From the NCBI RefSeq assembly GCF_023502325.1, contig NZ_JAMFLZ010000006.1, positions 1 through 64,000 of the forward strand: 64,000 nucleotides of DNA, read 5' to 3'. The first letter of the stretch is position 1; each line of letters opens with the position of its first letter. Shown in pieces: positions 26,502 through 35,850 of this stretch. Source of the stretch: Wocania_A spongiicola (GTDB lineage Bacteria > Bacteroidota > Bacteroidia > Flavobacteriales > Flavobacteriaceae). The translations under genes were made by a program, and so were the position numbers. The notes under the pieces are model-generated. The model saw nothing but the letters and a program-made list of their open reading frames with translations, made no database searches and had not been told where the DNA came from.

Positions 26502-27110
26502 TTAAAGTTTAACAACTTGAGCGTTATACATAAAGGAGTCTTGCCAACGCTCAAAACGTGCATCAAACTTAGAAGCAAAAATAAGGTATTGGCATTTACC
26601 AATACTTTCTGGTGTTCTGGTAACTTCTGACAGATTATTATTTCTAAATAAAAAATCGGCATCTTCAACAATAAACATTTGCAGTTTATTCAAATTAATC
26701 CCATTCATGTAAAATAACTTATTCAACCGCTTTGGTGTTGCAATTACAATATCTGTTCCTACATAAATTTCATCCCGTTGTGAATCAATATCATACTCAT
26801 CATATGCACAATACACTCGTAAATCTGTTCCTCTTTTAAAATCGTTAAACACCCTTTCTAAATCTTGTGCAGCCTGTTTGTCTTTTACAAAAATTAACGC
26901 TCGTGGGGCATCTTCAAAAGCCGTTTTTAGTTTCTGTATAACACTAATTACAATACTTGTAGTTTTACCTTTTCCATCTGGTGCTATTGCAAATAAACTT
27001 GCGCCTCCTTTTATTTTAGATAAGATTTGTTTTTGAAGCGGTAAAGGTTCTTCAAACCCTTTATTACTAATAGTATCTGCTAATGGTTCAATTAATTTTT
27101 TAAAAGACAT
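26502..27110 (-). CDS. Single-domain DEAD-box-like ATPase
   Basis: A 202-residue protein that matches only the first RecA-like domain of DEAD-box RNA helicases: PLPLQKQIL (Q motif), APDGKGKTTS (Walker A, residues 43-52, with a Lys inside the loop), VIATPKRLNKL (motif Ib-like) and FIVEDADFL, where DEAD has become EDAD. SAT (motif III) and the whole second domain are absent, so it cannot be a complete helicase. I have met this short form in other Flavobacteriaceae, so it is probably a functional family and not a broken gene. No reading frame for the missing half lies downstream. Confidence 0.75.
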   Translation of the reverse strand: MSFKKLIEPLADTISNKGFEEPLPLQKQILSKIKGGASLFAIAPDGKGKTTSIVISVIQKLKTAFEDAPRALIFVKDKQAAQDLERVFNDFKRGTDLRVYCAYDEYDIDSQRDEIYVGTDIVIATPKRLNKLFYMNGINLNKLQMFIVEDADFLFRNNNLSEVTRTPESIGKCQYLIFASKFDARFERWQDSFMYNAQVVKL

Positions 27111-27181
27111 AAAAGGTTTTGTTTAAACAACAAAGTTAAGTTTTTAAATATCAAAAGTTGAGTTGAAAAAAACAAAAATAT

Positions 27182-27628
27182 TTAAGAATCTAATAAGCGT
27201 CTATGGTAATTTATTTGTCCCAGATGGTACGCTAAATGCGTTGTTAAATGTGTTAAAAAAAATTCTGTGGTCATTTTGTCTTCAAAAACGCGACGTGAGT
27301 ATTCTTTTTGTAAGTCATCATGTGTTAGAGTTTTTAAAGTATTCTCAACAATAAGCTTTACATCGTTTACTTGCTTTATTAGCTCTGTTCTTGGTACATC
27401 TTTTAGTGAAAACTCTAAGTCTCTTTGTCTTACATAACCTGATTTCCCAAATTCAGCTCCAATAAAATGGTTAAGGTTTCCAACTAAATGCAAACATAAA
27501 TTACCAGCACAATTGCTAATACCATCTTTTAAAACCCAAAGATTTTTTTCATCATTATAAGATTCAATTTCACCTTTTAACCTATCTAAATCCCTTTTAA
27601 ATATTTTTATTAATGTTTCTGTACCCAT
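27182..27628 (-). CDS. DinB/DUF1572 family protein
   Basis: A protein of about 148 residues with a four-helix-bundle pattern. Three His in NLCLHLVGNLNHFIG and HLTTHLAYHLGQINYHRR fit the metal triad of DinB-like proteins. Members include thiol transferases (bacillithiol- or mycothiol-dependent). Bacillithiol synthesis is indicated elsewhere in this window (bshB1), so such a role is possible. I start at the ATG at 27628 (MGTETLIKIF); an ATG at 27649 adds 7 residues. Confidence 0.8.
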   Translation of the reverse strand: MGTETLIKIFKRDLDRLKGEIESYNDEKNLWVLKDGISNCAGNLCLHLVGNLNHFIGAEFGKSGYVRQRDLEFSLKDVPRTELIKQVNDVKLIVENTLKTLTHDDLQKEYSRRVFEDKMTTEFFLTHLTTHLAYHLGQINYHRRLLDS

Positions 27629-27722
27629 ACCTTTTAAATTGATAAACAAATTTAAGAATATTAATATTTCAAATTAATATAAAATAACCTTTTACGACGT
27701 TAAATTAACTTATTTTTGCCCA

Positions 27723-28928
27723 ATGCAAAATAACAACACTTTCAAATTTGAATTTGTAGCTTTAATGGCGTCATTAATGTCTATTGTTGCTTTATCTATA
27801 GACGCCTTATTACCTGCCTTACCAGAAATAGGAAGTGCTTTGGGGGTTACAAACCCTGCCAATAATCAACTTTTAATTACGATGATTTTTTTAGGCTTAG
27901 GGTTTGGACAACTTCTTTTCGGGCCATTATCTGACAGCTTTGGAAGAAAACCTATTGTATATATTGGGTTTATAGTTTTTATAATAGCTAGCATTATTTG
28001 CGTTACTACTAAAAATTTTGAAATGATGATTCTAGGTAGAGTATTGCAAGGAGTTGGATTATCGTCTCCCAGAAGTTTGAGTATATCTATGATAAGAGAT
28101 TCTTATAGTGGCAATTACATGGCTAAAATACTATCAATAGTTGTGATGTTTTTTATTTTAGTTCCTGTAGTAGCTCCTGCTTTAGGTCAGTTTTTAATTA
28201 ACCTTTACAATTGGGAGTCAGTATTTTATTTTAATTTGGTTTTTGGTATTTTAATAATGATTTGGTTTTGGCTACGACAGCCAGAAACATTAGGAAAAGA
28301 TAAACGTATTAAATTTACAAGCCATCTTTTTATTGATGGTACAAAAGAATTTTTTAAACATAAAGATGCTGTAGCATTTACATTAATTTCTGGCTTTATT
28401 ACAGGGTCGTTTATGGTGTATTTAAGTACGTCGCAACAAATATTTCAAGAACAATATAATTTGGCAGATATGTTTCCTTATATATTTGCAAGTTTAGCTA
28501 TTTCTGTTGGATTAGCTACCTTTTTAAATAGCAGATTTGTAGTTAAATATGGCATGATGAAAATTGCTTATGTTTCCTGTATAGCCTACGCTATTATATC
28601 AATTTTATATGTAGTTATATTCTCTTCTGGAGAAAATCCGAGTATAGCTATATTATTAACCTTTTTTGCTTTACAATTTTTTGCAGTAGGTTTTTTATTT
28701 GGAAACTTACGAGCTTTAGCTATGCAACCTCTTGGGCATATAGCTGGTATAGGAGCGGCAATAAACGGATTTGTTTCAACCGTAATGGCAGTACCTATTG
28801 CAAACTATATTGGTGGTTTTGTTTCCACATCGGTACTACCATTATTTATTGGGTTTTCAATTTTTGGTATTTTGTCATTTATAGTGTTTATTATAGTAAA
28901 AAGAAAAGTTACTATTATAAACGCCTAA
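27723..28928 (+). CDS. Bcr/CflA-type multidrug efflux MFS transporter
   Basis: A 401-residue inner-membrane protein with 12 predicted segments. The conserved loop between helices 2 and 3 reads GPLSDSFGRKPIVY. LGRVLQGVGLSSPRSLSISMIRD in helix 4 and VVAPALGQFL in helix 5 fit the drug/proton antiporter-1 family. SIDALLPALPEIGSALG at helix 1 is typical of Bcr/CflA. Probable substrates are drugs or small metabolites. A TATTTTTG -7 box lies at 27712-27719, directly before the ATG. Confidence 0.9.
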   Translation: MQNNNTFKFEFVALMASLMSIVALSIDALLPALPEIGSALGVTNPANNQLLITMIFLGLGFGQLLFGPLSDSFGRKPIVYIGFIVFIIASIICVTTKNFEMMILGRVLQGVGLSSPRSLSISMIRDSYSGNYMAKILSIVVMFFILVPVVAPALGQFLINLYNWESVFYFNLVFGILIMIWFWLRQPETLGKDKRIKFTSHLFIDGTKEFFKHKDAVAFTLISGFITGSFMVYLSTSQQIFQEQYNLADMFPYIFASLAISVGLATFLNSRFVVKYGMMKIAYVSCIAYAIISILYVVIFSSGENPSIAILLTFFALQFFAVGFLFGNLRALAMQPLGHIAGIGAAINGFVSTVMAVPIANYIGGFVSTSVLPLFIGFSIFGILSFIVFIIVKRKVTIINA

Positions 28929-28936
28929 ATTGATTT

Positions 28937-29455
28937 TTACAAATAGAGCTCTTTTATAACACCCATATGCCAAATATCGTGACCAATAACCGTAAATGCA
29001 GCAGCTCTAGCTGACATAGCATCATTATTAGCATTACCTATAAATTCTAAATCATCCTGTTTTAAACTTTGCAATAATAATATAGAATTTTGCCTAACAA
29101 TTTTAAATTCTTCAATAAGAGATTCAATACTTTTATTATCTGCATTCGAAGGCTCAATGTATATATTTTGGTTATAACCAGCTAGTGCTGTTTCGTCATG
29201 GCGTGCTATTCTAAAACAACGATGCATAAATATACGCTCAGTATCTATTAAGTGCTGAAAAACCTCTTTAACGTTCCATTTACCTTCCGCATATTTATAG
29301 TTTAATTTATCTGATGGAATGGATTGAAAAAACTGTAATACGTTATTTGCTCCAACTTTAAAGCCATCAACCAATGTTATATTATTTGATAATTTGTCAA
29401 TATATCTACCATAATATTCATTGAACTCACTTTGTTTTAAATCTTTTATTGTCAT
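28937..29455 (-). CDS. DinB family protein
   Basis: A 172-residue protein with a DinB/DUF664-like four-helix bundle. The candidate metal His are in WNVKEVFQHLIDTERIF (His first), FMHRCFRIARHDE, and TVIGHDIWHMGVIKELYL (two His). Members are metal-dependent transferases or hydrolases using thiols. It follows the PLP decarboxylase gene after 12 bases on the same strand and may share its transcript. Confidence 0.82.
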   Translation of the reverse strand: MTIKDLKQSEFNEYYGRYIDKLSNNITLVDGFKVGANNVLQFFQSIPSDKLNYKYAEGKWNVKEVFQHLIDTERIFMHRCFRIARHDETALAGYNQNIYIEPSNADNKSIESLIEEFKIVRQNSILLLQSLKQDDLEFIGNANNDAMSARAAAFTVIGHDIWHMGVIKELYL

Positions 29456-29467
29456 AGTTTTTTTTAT

Positions 29468-30907
29468 TTAAATAGTTACTAAATTATGTTCTTTTTTATA
29501 AATAGCTCGTTTTTTATTAAGCAAGTTTATTAATTTATCTAGGTGAGCTTCAGTAGTGTTATAATTAGTAATACAAGCTCGTAATGTAAATTTATTTCCA
29601 ACTGGGTAATTTATTAACCATGCTTCTCCAGTTTCTAAAAAAGATTCATAGATATACGTAGAAAACTCTGGCTCATTCCCAAATTCAACATCAGTAAAAC
29701 AAGCTATCGGTAGTTCTGTATTATTATAAAGCTTCCAATTATTAGCTTCTAGTTTTCGTTTTAAAAGTTGTCCCATTTTCATTTGATGAGAAATAGTTTC
29801 ATCAAAACCTTTCCATCCAAAAACCAAAAGAGGCATGTACAATTTGAGTCCTATAAAACGACGAGACCATTGTATAGAATGTGTATATGATCCTAGTTTA
29901 CTTATATCATCTTCTTCCTGAGGCATAAAGTTTGCCGTAATACTAAAGGTTTTGCTTAAAATATTTCGATGTTTCGTTATAAACATACTTGTAGCCATAG
30001 GAACTGACAACCATTTATGAGCGTCAAAAGTTATAGAATCTGCTTTTTCAATACCTTTTTGAAGATATTTATACTTTTGTGTTAATACCACTGCTCCGCC
30101 ATAAGCTGCATCAGCATGTAACCATATACTATATTTTTTTGCGATAACCGATATTTCATTGATAGGATCTATAGCTCCTGCTCCAGTTGTACCCATAGTT
30201 GACACAATCATTAAAGGAATTTTGCCTTTGCTTAAATCATTTAAAATTTCGTTTTCTAGTTTAAACGGAATCATTTTTTGGTTATCATCTACTTCAATAT
30301 ATTTTACCGAGTTTATACCCAATCCACAAATTTTCGCAGCTTTAATCGTTGCATGATGGCTAGCCTTAGAGCAGTAAATAATTGGTGTACCCGATACTGC
30401 ATGCAATCCTTCTTCAGCATAGTCAGAGAATTTATTATTTAAAGCCGTTAATAAAGCAGTTAAATTTGCTTCTTGACCGCCTGTGGTAAAAACACCGTCA
30501 ATATTTGGTTGTTCATATCCAAATTTCTTTCCAATTTCTTGAATAAGCATATGTTCTATTTCTACAGCATAAGGTGCATGTCCCCATGCTGCTAGTTGGG
30601 GGTTAAATGTAGCTGTAATAGCATCAGCAACAATAGATGGAAAACTAGAACGTGGATTAAACATACCATAATATAATGGGTGAGGTGTGTGCACAGCATG
30701 TTGCTTAAGTCCTTTTACTACTTTATCTATAGCTTCTTCTGTCGACCTAGCTGTGTTAAAATCAGCATCAATAGTTTTTAGAACTTCAGCTCTATTTTCA
30801 TTATTAACAACATCAATAATTTCAGTATTAGCATAGTAAGATTCTAGTTTTTCAGATAGATAATTCCAGATTTCTTTACGTTGTTTAGTTTCTAAATCGA
30901 ATATCAT
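29468..30907 (-). CDS. Group II PLP-dependent amino acid decarboxylase
   Basis: A protein of about 479 residues related to glutamate, tyrosine and aromatic L-amino acid decarboxylases. Visible: PSIVADAITATFNPQ, GVFTTGGQEANLTALL, the PLP-binding HADAAYGGAVV, and SITFDAHKWLSVPM, where the Lys of HKW binds PLP. The substrate is not certain from sequence. I start at ATG 30907 (MIFDLETKQRKEIW); an upstream frame to 30964 adds 19 residues that look like leader. It is divergent from an Lrp regulator, which probably controls it. Confidence 0.85.
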   Translation of the reverse strand: MIFDLETKQRKEIWNYLSEKLESYYANTEIIDVVNNENRAEVLKTIDADFNTARSTEEAIDKVVKGLKQHAVHTPHPLYYGMFNPRSSFPSIVADAITATFNPQLAAWGHAPYAVEIEHMLIQEIGKKFGYEQPNIDGVFTTGGQEANLTALLTALNNKFSDYAEEGLHAVSGTPIIYCSKASHHATIKAAKICGLGINSVKYIEVDDNQKMIPFKLENEILNDLSKGKIPLMIVSTMGTTGAGAIDPINEISVIAKKYSIWLHADAAYGGAVVLTQKYKYLQKGIEKADSITFDAHKWLSVPMATSMFITKHRNILSKTFSITANFMPQEEDDISKLGSYTHSIQWSRRFIGLKLYMPLLVFGWKGFDETISHQMKMGQLLKRKLEANNWKLYNNTELPIACFTDVEFGNEPEFSTYIYESFLETGEAWLINYPVGNKFTLRACITNYNTTEAHLDKLINLLNKKRAIYKKEHNLVTI

Positions 30908-30983
30908 AATACAAGGTTTTAAATTGAACATTTTTTCTATTCCAAAATTAGATAACAAAAACATTATAAAAAATTAATATATT

Positions 30984-31013
30984 TTGAATAATCAAATTAA
31001 TGCCTTATTTTTG
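30984..31013 (+). promoter_or_regulatory. Bacteroidota-type promoter for the Lrp gene
   Basis: TTG (30984-30986), a 19-base spacer and TATTTTTG (31006-31013) match the TTG-N19-TAnnTTTG consensus exactly. The start codon lies 28 bases further on. The region is shared with the divergent decarboxylase gene. Confidence 0.7.
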
Positions 31014-31041
31014 AATGTATTTTATTTAAATAACCTTAATT

Positions 31042-31485
31042 ATGAATATTGATAAAACAAATTGGCTAATATTAGAACAATTACAACTAAATGCAAGAAT
31101 GCCTTTAACTGAACTATCGAAAAAAGTAGGACTCTCTTCTCCTTCGGTAGCTGAACGAATTCAAAAAATGGAAGATGCTGGCATTATTAATCGCTATGAA
31201 GTAAAATTAGGAATGGAAGCTATTGGTTATCCAATGGGTGTATTCATATCTGCAAAAATCCGTTTCGGACAAGTTGAAAAATTTCACGAATTCATAAAAA
31301 CAAAACCAGAAATAACCGAATGCTACAAATTAACTGGTAATGATTGTTTAATGATGAAAGCTAATGTTAGAAATACAAAACATTTAGAAGAACTGAATAG
31401 TACACTATCTCATTTTGGGGAATTAACAACCTCTTTAATTCTTTCTGCTGTAGTTGACAGGCGCGTTTATAACTCGGATTTTTAA
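31042..31485 (+). CDS. Lrp/AsnC family transcriptional regulator
   Basis: A 147-residue regulator. The N-terminal winged helix-turn-helix is clear: DKTNWLILEQLQLNARMPLTELSKKVGLSSPSVAERIQKMEDAGII spans about residues 3-50. The C-terminal RAM/ligand domain (about 60-140) has EITECYKLTGNDCLMMKA. Members respond to amino acids. The divergent decarboxylase and the following flavin-binding gene are the natural targets; autoregulation is likely. Confidence 0.9.
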   Translation: MNIDKTNWLILEQLQLNARMPLTELSKKVGLSSPSVAERIQKMEDAGIINRYEVKLGMEAIGYPMGVFISAKIRFGQVEKFHEFIKTKPEITECYKLTGNDCLMMKANVRNTKHLEELNSTLSHFGELTTSLILSAVVDRRVYNSDF

Positions 31486-31500
31486 CAAAAAACATATAAT

Positions 31501-31950
31501 ATGCTTACCGCAAAAGTAAAAGAATGTATTGAAAAAAGTGTTTTATGCTGGTTAGCAACAGCTTCAAATGAAGATATTCCTAATGTCTCTCCAAAAGAGA
31601 TTTTTAATTATTATGGTGAAAATTATATCATAGTTGCAAATATTGCATCTCCTCAAACCTTAAAAAACATTAAACAAAACCCTAATGTATGCCTAAGCTT
31701 TATTGATATTTTTGTTCAAAAAGGTTATCAAATAAAAGGAAAAGGGTTTATTATTGATAAAAAAGATGAGACATTTTCTATAATGGAAGCTGTTTTATTA
31801 AAGATGACTGAAGGAAAGTTTCCTTTTTCAACCATAACAAAAATAAAAGTAGAAAGTATTAAACCCATACTTGCTCCAAAATATATTTTATATCCTAACA
31901 CAACAGAAGAGCAACAAATTGAAAGTGCTAAAAAAACCTATGGTATTTAG
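31501..31950 (+). CDS. Pyridoxamine 5'-phosphate oxidase family (FMN-binding) protein
   Basis: A 149-residue protein with the split-barrel flavin-binding pattern: VLCWLATASNEDIPNVSPKEIF near the N-terminus, IIVANIASPQTLKNIKQNPNVCLSFID next, then GYQIKGKGFII. Likely a small FMN-dependent reductase or oxidase; the substrate is unknown. It lies 15 bases after the Lrp gene, in the same operon, and its last 4 bases overlap the convergent symporter gene. Confidence 0.8.
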   Translation: MLTAKVKECIEKSVLCWLATASNEDIPNVSPKEIFNYYGENYIIVANIASPQTLKNIKQNPNVCLSFIDIFVQKGYQIKGKGFIIDKKDETFSIMEAVLLKMTEGKFPFSTITKIKVESIKPILAPKYILYPNTTEEQQIESAKKTYGI

Positions 31951-33683
31951 TGATTTACCGCCTCTCCTGCTCCACTAGGTATTCTAATCTTTTCAACAAT
32001 GTCTTGAACCTCTTTTGGAGGTGCCTTGGTAAACTTCATAATTGTAATAGACACTATAAAATTAAGTAGCATTGCTACTGTACCAAAACCTTCTGGAGAA
32101 ATACCAAACCACCATTCACTTTTATTTGGTACAACTTCATCAAACCATCCTAGTTTATACTTAATCATATACAACAACATCGCAGTTATACCTACTACCA
32201 TACCTGCAATGGCTCCTTCCTTATTCATTCGTTTATAAAATATTCCTAAAATAATAGCTGGAAAAAATGAAGCTGCTGCTAATCCAAATGCTAATGCTAC
32301 TGTTGCTGCAACGAACCCTGGCGGGTTTATACCAAAATATCCAGCAACACAAACAGCAACAACTGCTGATAAACGTGCAGCCACCAATTCGCCTTTTTCT
32401 GAAATTTTTGGGTTTATCATTTTCTTAATTAAATCATGAGAAACTGATGCAGAAATAACTAATAATAATCCTGCCGCTGTAGATAATGCTGCTGCTAAAG
32501 CTCCAGCTGCTACTAAAGCTATAACCCAATTTGGCAATTGAGCAATTTCTGGGTTAGCTAAAACCATAATATCTCTATCTACCACTAATTCATTTTTAGA
32601 TTTGTCTGCTACATATTGAATTAATCCATCATTATTTTTATCAGTAAACGTTATTAATTTTGTAGTCTCCCACTTCTTAAACCATTCTGGCACGTTAGCA
32701 TAAGGTTGATTTGAAACCGTTTCAATCATATTTGTTCTTGCAAAAACAGAAACTGCTGGTGCTGTTGTATATAAAATTACAATAAGCAATAACGCAATAC
32801 CTGCAGATTTACGAGCATCTTTAACACGTTTTACTGTGAAAAACCGAACAATTACATGTGGTAATCCAGCTGTACCAACCATTAAAGCTAATGTAATTGC
32901 AAAAACATCTATTAATGGTTTTGAGCCTTCAGTATATTCAGAAAAACCAAGATCAGTGCTTAAACCATCTAATTTATCTAATAAATAAGTTCCAGAACCA
33001 TCGGCTAATTCACCACCAAACCCTAATTGTGGAATTGGGTTTCCTGTCATTTGTATAGAAATAAAAATGGCTGGTACCATAAAGGCAAAAATCAACACAC
33101 AGTATTGTGCAACTTGCGTATAAGTAATGCCTTTCATACCGCCTAAAACTGCATAAAATAACACGATTAGCATACCTATGATAACCCCTGTATTAATATC
33201 AACTTCTAAGAAGCGGGAAAACACTAATCCAACGCCTCGCATTTGTCCTGCTACATAGGTAAACGATACTAGAAGTGCACAAAATACGCCAACTGTACGT
33301 GCTGTATTGGAATAATATCTATCACCAATAAAATCGGGCACTGTAAATTTCCCAAACTTCCTTAAATAAGGCGCTAACAATAATGCTAATAACACATAAC
33401 CTCCAGTCCAACCCATTAAATATACGGCTCCATCATATCCAGCAAAAGAAATAATTCCTGCCATAGATATAAACGACGCAGCACTCATCCAATCGGCAGC
33501 AGTAGCCATACCATTAGCTAACGGCGAAACACCTCCGCCTGCAACATAAAACTCTTTTGTTGATCCTGCTCTGGACCAAATGGCAATACCTATGTATAAA
33601 GTAAATGTTAAACCAACTAAAATATATGTCCAATTTTGAACGCTTACTTGTTCTGCTATCAATAAACTATTCATCATAACCAT
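31947..33683 (-). CDS. Sodium:solute symporter, large subunit (ActP-like, VC_2705 type)
   Basis: A 578-residue inner-membrane protein of the SSS family with 13 or so membrane segments. MATAADWMSAASFISMAGIISFAG is the family signature of helix 2; GLPHVIVRFFTVKRVKDARKSAG and the late GLAAASFFPAIILGIFYKRMNKEGA also fit acetate/organic-acid symporters. A charged insert near residues 325-375 (with KNNDGLIQYVADKSKNEL) is typical of this subfamily. Its partner DUF4212 gene overlaps it by 17 bases. Monocarboxylates are the probable substrate. Confidence 0.88.
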   Translation of the reverse strand: MVMMNSLLIAEQVSVQNWTYILVGLTFTLYIGIAIWSRAGSTKEFYVAGGGVSPLANGMATAADWMSAASFISMAGIISFAGYDGAVYLMGWTGGYVLLALLLAPYLRKFGKFTVPDFIGDRYYSNTARTVGVFCALLVSFTYVAGQMRGVGLVFSRFLEVDINTGVIIGMLIVLFYAVLGGMKGITYTQVAQYCVLIFAFMVPAIFISIQMTGNPIPQLGFGGELADGSGTYLLDKLDGLSTDLGFSEYTEGSKPLIDVFAITLALMVGTAGLPHVIVRFFTVKRVKDARKSAGIALLLIVILYTTAPAVSVFARTNMIETVSNQPYANVPEWFKKWETTKLITFTDKNNDGLIQYVADKSKNELVVDRDIMVLANPEIAQLPNWVIALVAAGALAAALSTAAGLLLVISASVSHDLIKKMINPKISEKGELVAARLSAVVAVCVAGYFGINPPGFVAATVALAFGLAAASFFPAIILGIFYKRMNKEGAIAGMVVGITAMLLYMIKYKLGWFDEVVPNKSEWWFGISPEGFGTVAMLLNFIVSITIMKFTKAPPKEVQDIVEKIRIPSGAGEAVNH

Positions 33684-33924
33684 ACTTTTTATCTAATTTA
33701 TTCATTAAGCGAACATATACAAAAATGAGAATTACAAACACATACATAGAACCTTGTTGTGCAAACCAAAACCCTAGTTTAAATCCTCCAATCTTAATTT
33801 CATTTAAAGCATCTTTAAAAATGATTCCAGCACCAAATGACACCAAAAACCATATAAATAGCAATATGAGAACATACCTAATGTTTTCTTTCCAATAGGC
33901 TTTAGAATTACTTTTGTTGGTCAT
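33667..33924 (-). CDS. DUF4212 symporter small subunit
   Basis: An 85-residue protein with two membrane segments (about residues 15-37 and 50-72) and the family text YWKENIRYVLILLFIWFLVSFGAGI (read in two parts), GFWFAQQGSMYVFVILIFVY. DUF4212 proteins are obligatory small partners of VC_2705-type sodium symporters and lie directly upstream of them, as here. It overlaps the agcS-like gene by 4 bases and the large subunit by 17, so the three are translationally coupled. Confidence 0.88.
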   Translation of the reverse strand: MTNKSNSKAYWKENIRYVLILLFIWFLVSFGAGIIFKDALNEIKIGGFKLGFWFAQQGSMYVFVILIFVYVRLMNKLDKKYGYDE

Positions 33925-35300
33925 AATTTATTTTCTTTTAAACGTTTTTTATAAGCAGATAACTCTTTTACAACTTTTGGTGCAAGTATTATAGTTGACA
34001 GCATAGTAGGTATAGCCATTAAAGCAAATACGCCATCAATAAGGTTTATCATCATATCCAAAGTAGTTGTCGCTCCCAAAATAATACTCGCTATATAAAA
34101 GTAATTGTAATAATGTTTTTTATCTGCTCCAATTAAAAACGACATACATTTTGATCCATAATATGAATATGAAAACAGTGAAGATACACTAAAAACTGCA
34201 ATACATATCAACAACAAATATTTTCCAAATCCAGGCATTGCTTCACTAAATGCAGACGCAGTTAAGCTCACACCATTATCTGAAGTTGTTTCCCAAACAC
34301 CTGTTACTAAAATAGCCAACGCTGTAAGTGTACAAACAATTAATGTATCAATCGCTGGCCCTAGCATAGCCACTAAACCTTCTCGAACTGGCTCATCTGT
34401 TTTAGCTGCACCATGTGCTAACGGAGCTGTTCCAATACCTGCTTCGTTTGAGAAAGCACCTCGTTTAATTCCTAGTAAAATCAACCCTCCAACAAGGCCT
34501 CCAAAAAAAGCATCGCCTTTAAAATTATTAGCTGCAAAAGCATCAGTAAAAATCATTGCAAAATATTTAGGAACTGTTTCAATATTAACAGCTAAAATAA
34601 TCAGTACAGAAACAAAATAAAGCAATACCATTGAAGGTACCATTTTAGATGCTGTTTTACTTATACGTCCTAAACCACCAAGAATAACAACACCAGTAAT
34701 ACTAACTAAAACCAATCCAACAATTAAATTTGATGTAAATCCAATCTCAAATCCATTAGGTTTAAGCAAAATATCATTAACAGCTTGAGTGAGTTGATTG
34801 ACATTAAAAACTGGTAATGCGCCTATTAAACCGCAAACACTAAACATAATTGCTAATGGTTTCCATGATTTACCTAAGCCTTCCATAATAAAATACATGG
34901 GGCCGCCTTGTAACTCGCCTGCACTGTCTTTTCCTCTAAACATAATGGCTAATGTTGAAGTAAAAAACTTGGTAGACATCCCAACTACTGCGCTTACCCA
35001 CATCCAAAATACTGCTCCTGGACCGCCAATGGAAATTGCCACCGCAACTCCAGCAATATTGCCCATACCAATGGTAGATGACAAAGCTGTTGTTAATGCT
35101 TGAAAGTGACTAATCTGCCCAGGATCGTTTGGGTCATCATATTTACCACGAAGTACTTGAATAGCATGACCAAGCAAACGAAATGTTGCAAATCTTGAAC
35201 GAATAAGTAAATACAAACCGCCTCCAATAAGTAATATAAGTAACGGCAAACCCCAAACTGCACTAGAAAAATCTGCAGTAAGTTGTTTAAGTTGTTCCAT
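33921..35300 (-). CDS. Alanine/glycine:cation symporter (AgcS family)
   Basis: A 459-residue inner-membrane protein with about 11 segments. Motifs: FQALTTALSSTIGMGNIAGVAVAI (helix 3), GGPGAVFWMWVSAVVGMSTKF, GGPMYFIMEGLG and GAFSNEAGIGTAPLAHGAA (family signature). It takes up alanine or glycine with Na+. Coupled by 4-base overlap with the DUF4212 gene: two unlike sodium symporters in one operon suggests shared regulation of nutrient uptake. Confidence 0.9.
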   Translation of the reverse strand: MEQLKQLTADFSSAVWGLPLLILLIGGGLYLLIRSRFATFRLLGHAIQVLRGKYDDPNDPGQISHFQALTTALSSTIGMGNIAGVAVAISIGGPGAVFWMWVSAVVGMSTKFFTSTLAIMFRGKDSAGELQGGPMYFIMEGLGKSWKPLAIMFSVCGLIGALPVFNVNQLTQAVNDILLKPNGFEIGFTSNLIVGLVLVSITGVVILGGLGRISKTASKMVPSMVLLYFVSVLIILAVNIETVPKYFAMIFTDAFAANNFKGDAFFGGLVGGLILLGIKRGAFSNEAGIGTAPLAHGAAKTDEPVREGLVAMLGPAIDTLIVCTLTALAILVTGVWETTSDNGVSLTASAFSEAMPGFGKYLLLICIAVFSVSSLFSYSYYGSKCMSFLIGADKKHYYNYFYIASIILGATTTLDMMINLIDGVFALMAIPTMLSTIILAPKVVKELSAYKKRLKENKL

Positions 35301-35367
35301 AAAGTGTTGTTAGTTTAAGCTATAAATGTATTAAATTTACTAGTAATATTTTTTTTAATTATAGTTT

Positions 35368-35742
35368 ATGGCTTACGATGAATTTTTAGCAGATAGAATT
35401 AGGCAGCATTTAAAAGACAAACACACACATTTTGATGAGTTAAAAATGATGGGCGGTTTGTGCTTTAAAGTAGATAATAAAATGCTTTGTGGTATCCATA
35501 TTGACAAGAAATATGGAGATAGTTTATTAATGGCTCGCATAGGTGAAGACGTTTATTTAAATGAATTAGAAAAACCTGAATGTTTACCCATGGATTTTAC
35601 TGGTCGCCCGATGCGTGGTTATATTTTTGTAACACCAGATGGTTTTGATACTGACGATGATTTAAGTTATTGGGTTGATTTGTGTTTAGCTTTTAACCCA
35701 TTGGCTAAGGCTAGTAAGTCTAAACGAAAATTAAAAAAATAA
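35368..35742 (+). CDS. TfoX N-terminal domain protein
   Basis: A 124-residue protein matching the TfoX/Sxy N-terminal domain: 'DRIRQHLKDKHTHFDELKMMGGLCFKVDNKM' spans about residues 10-40, then CGIHIDKKYGDSLLMARIG and GRPMRGYIFVTPDGF. The C-terminal TfoX helix-hairpin domain is absent, and the tail is basic (KASKSKRKLKK). In gamma-proteobacteria TfoX activates competence with CRP; stand-alone N-domains have no established role. Cassette B follows directly. Confidence 0.8.
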   Translation: MAYDEFLADRIRQHLKDKHTHFDELKMMGGLCFKVDNKMLCGIHIDKKYGDSLLMARIGEDVYLNELEKPECLPMDFTGRPMRGYIFVTPDGFDTDDDLSYWVDLCLAFNPLAKASKSKRKLKK

Positions 35743-35790
35743 AACCTGTATTGATTTTTTAATAAGAAGATTCTAATTTCGCTTACCTTC

Positions 35791-35820
35791 TGATATATAT
35801 CATTAAAACGACGCATATCA
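35791..35820. repeat. Left-end hairpin of cassette B
   Basis: Stem TGATAT (35791-35796) / ATATCA (35815-35820) around an ATTAAAACGACG core. The stem bases differ from those of A and C but pairing is kept. Confidence 0.65.
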
Positions 35821-35850
35821 TTAAAGGTTAGCTACAATTTAAAAAACAAC

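Noticed and set aside
26489..26671. Short frame inside the DEAD-like gene
   Set aside because: Same region in another frame of the same strand; no family match and no separate start signal.
32692..32710. TGGCACG as a sigma-54 promoter on the plus strand
   Set aside because: It lies inside the symporter gene and has no GC at the required distance.
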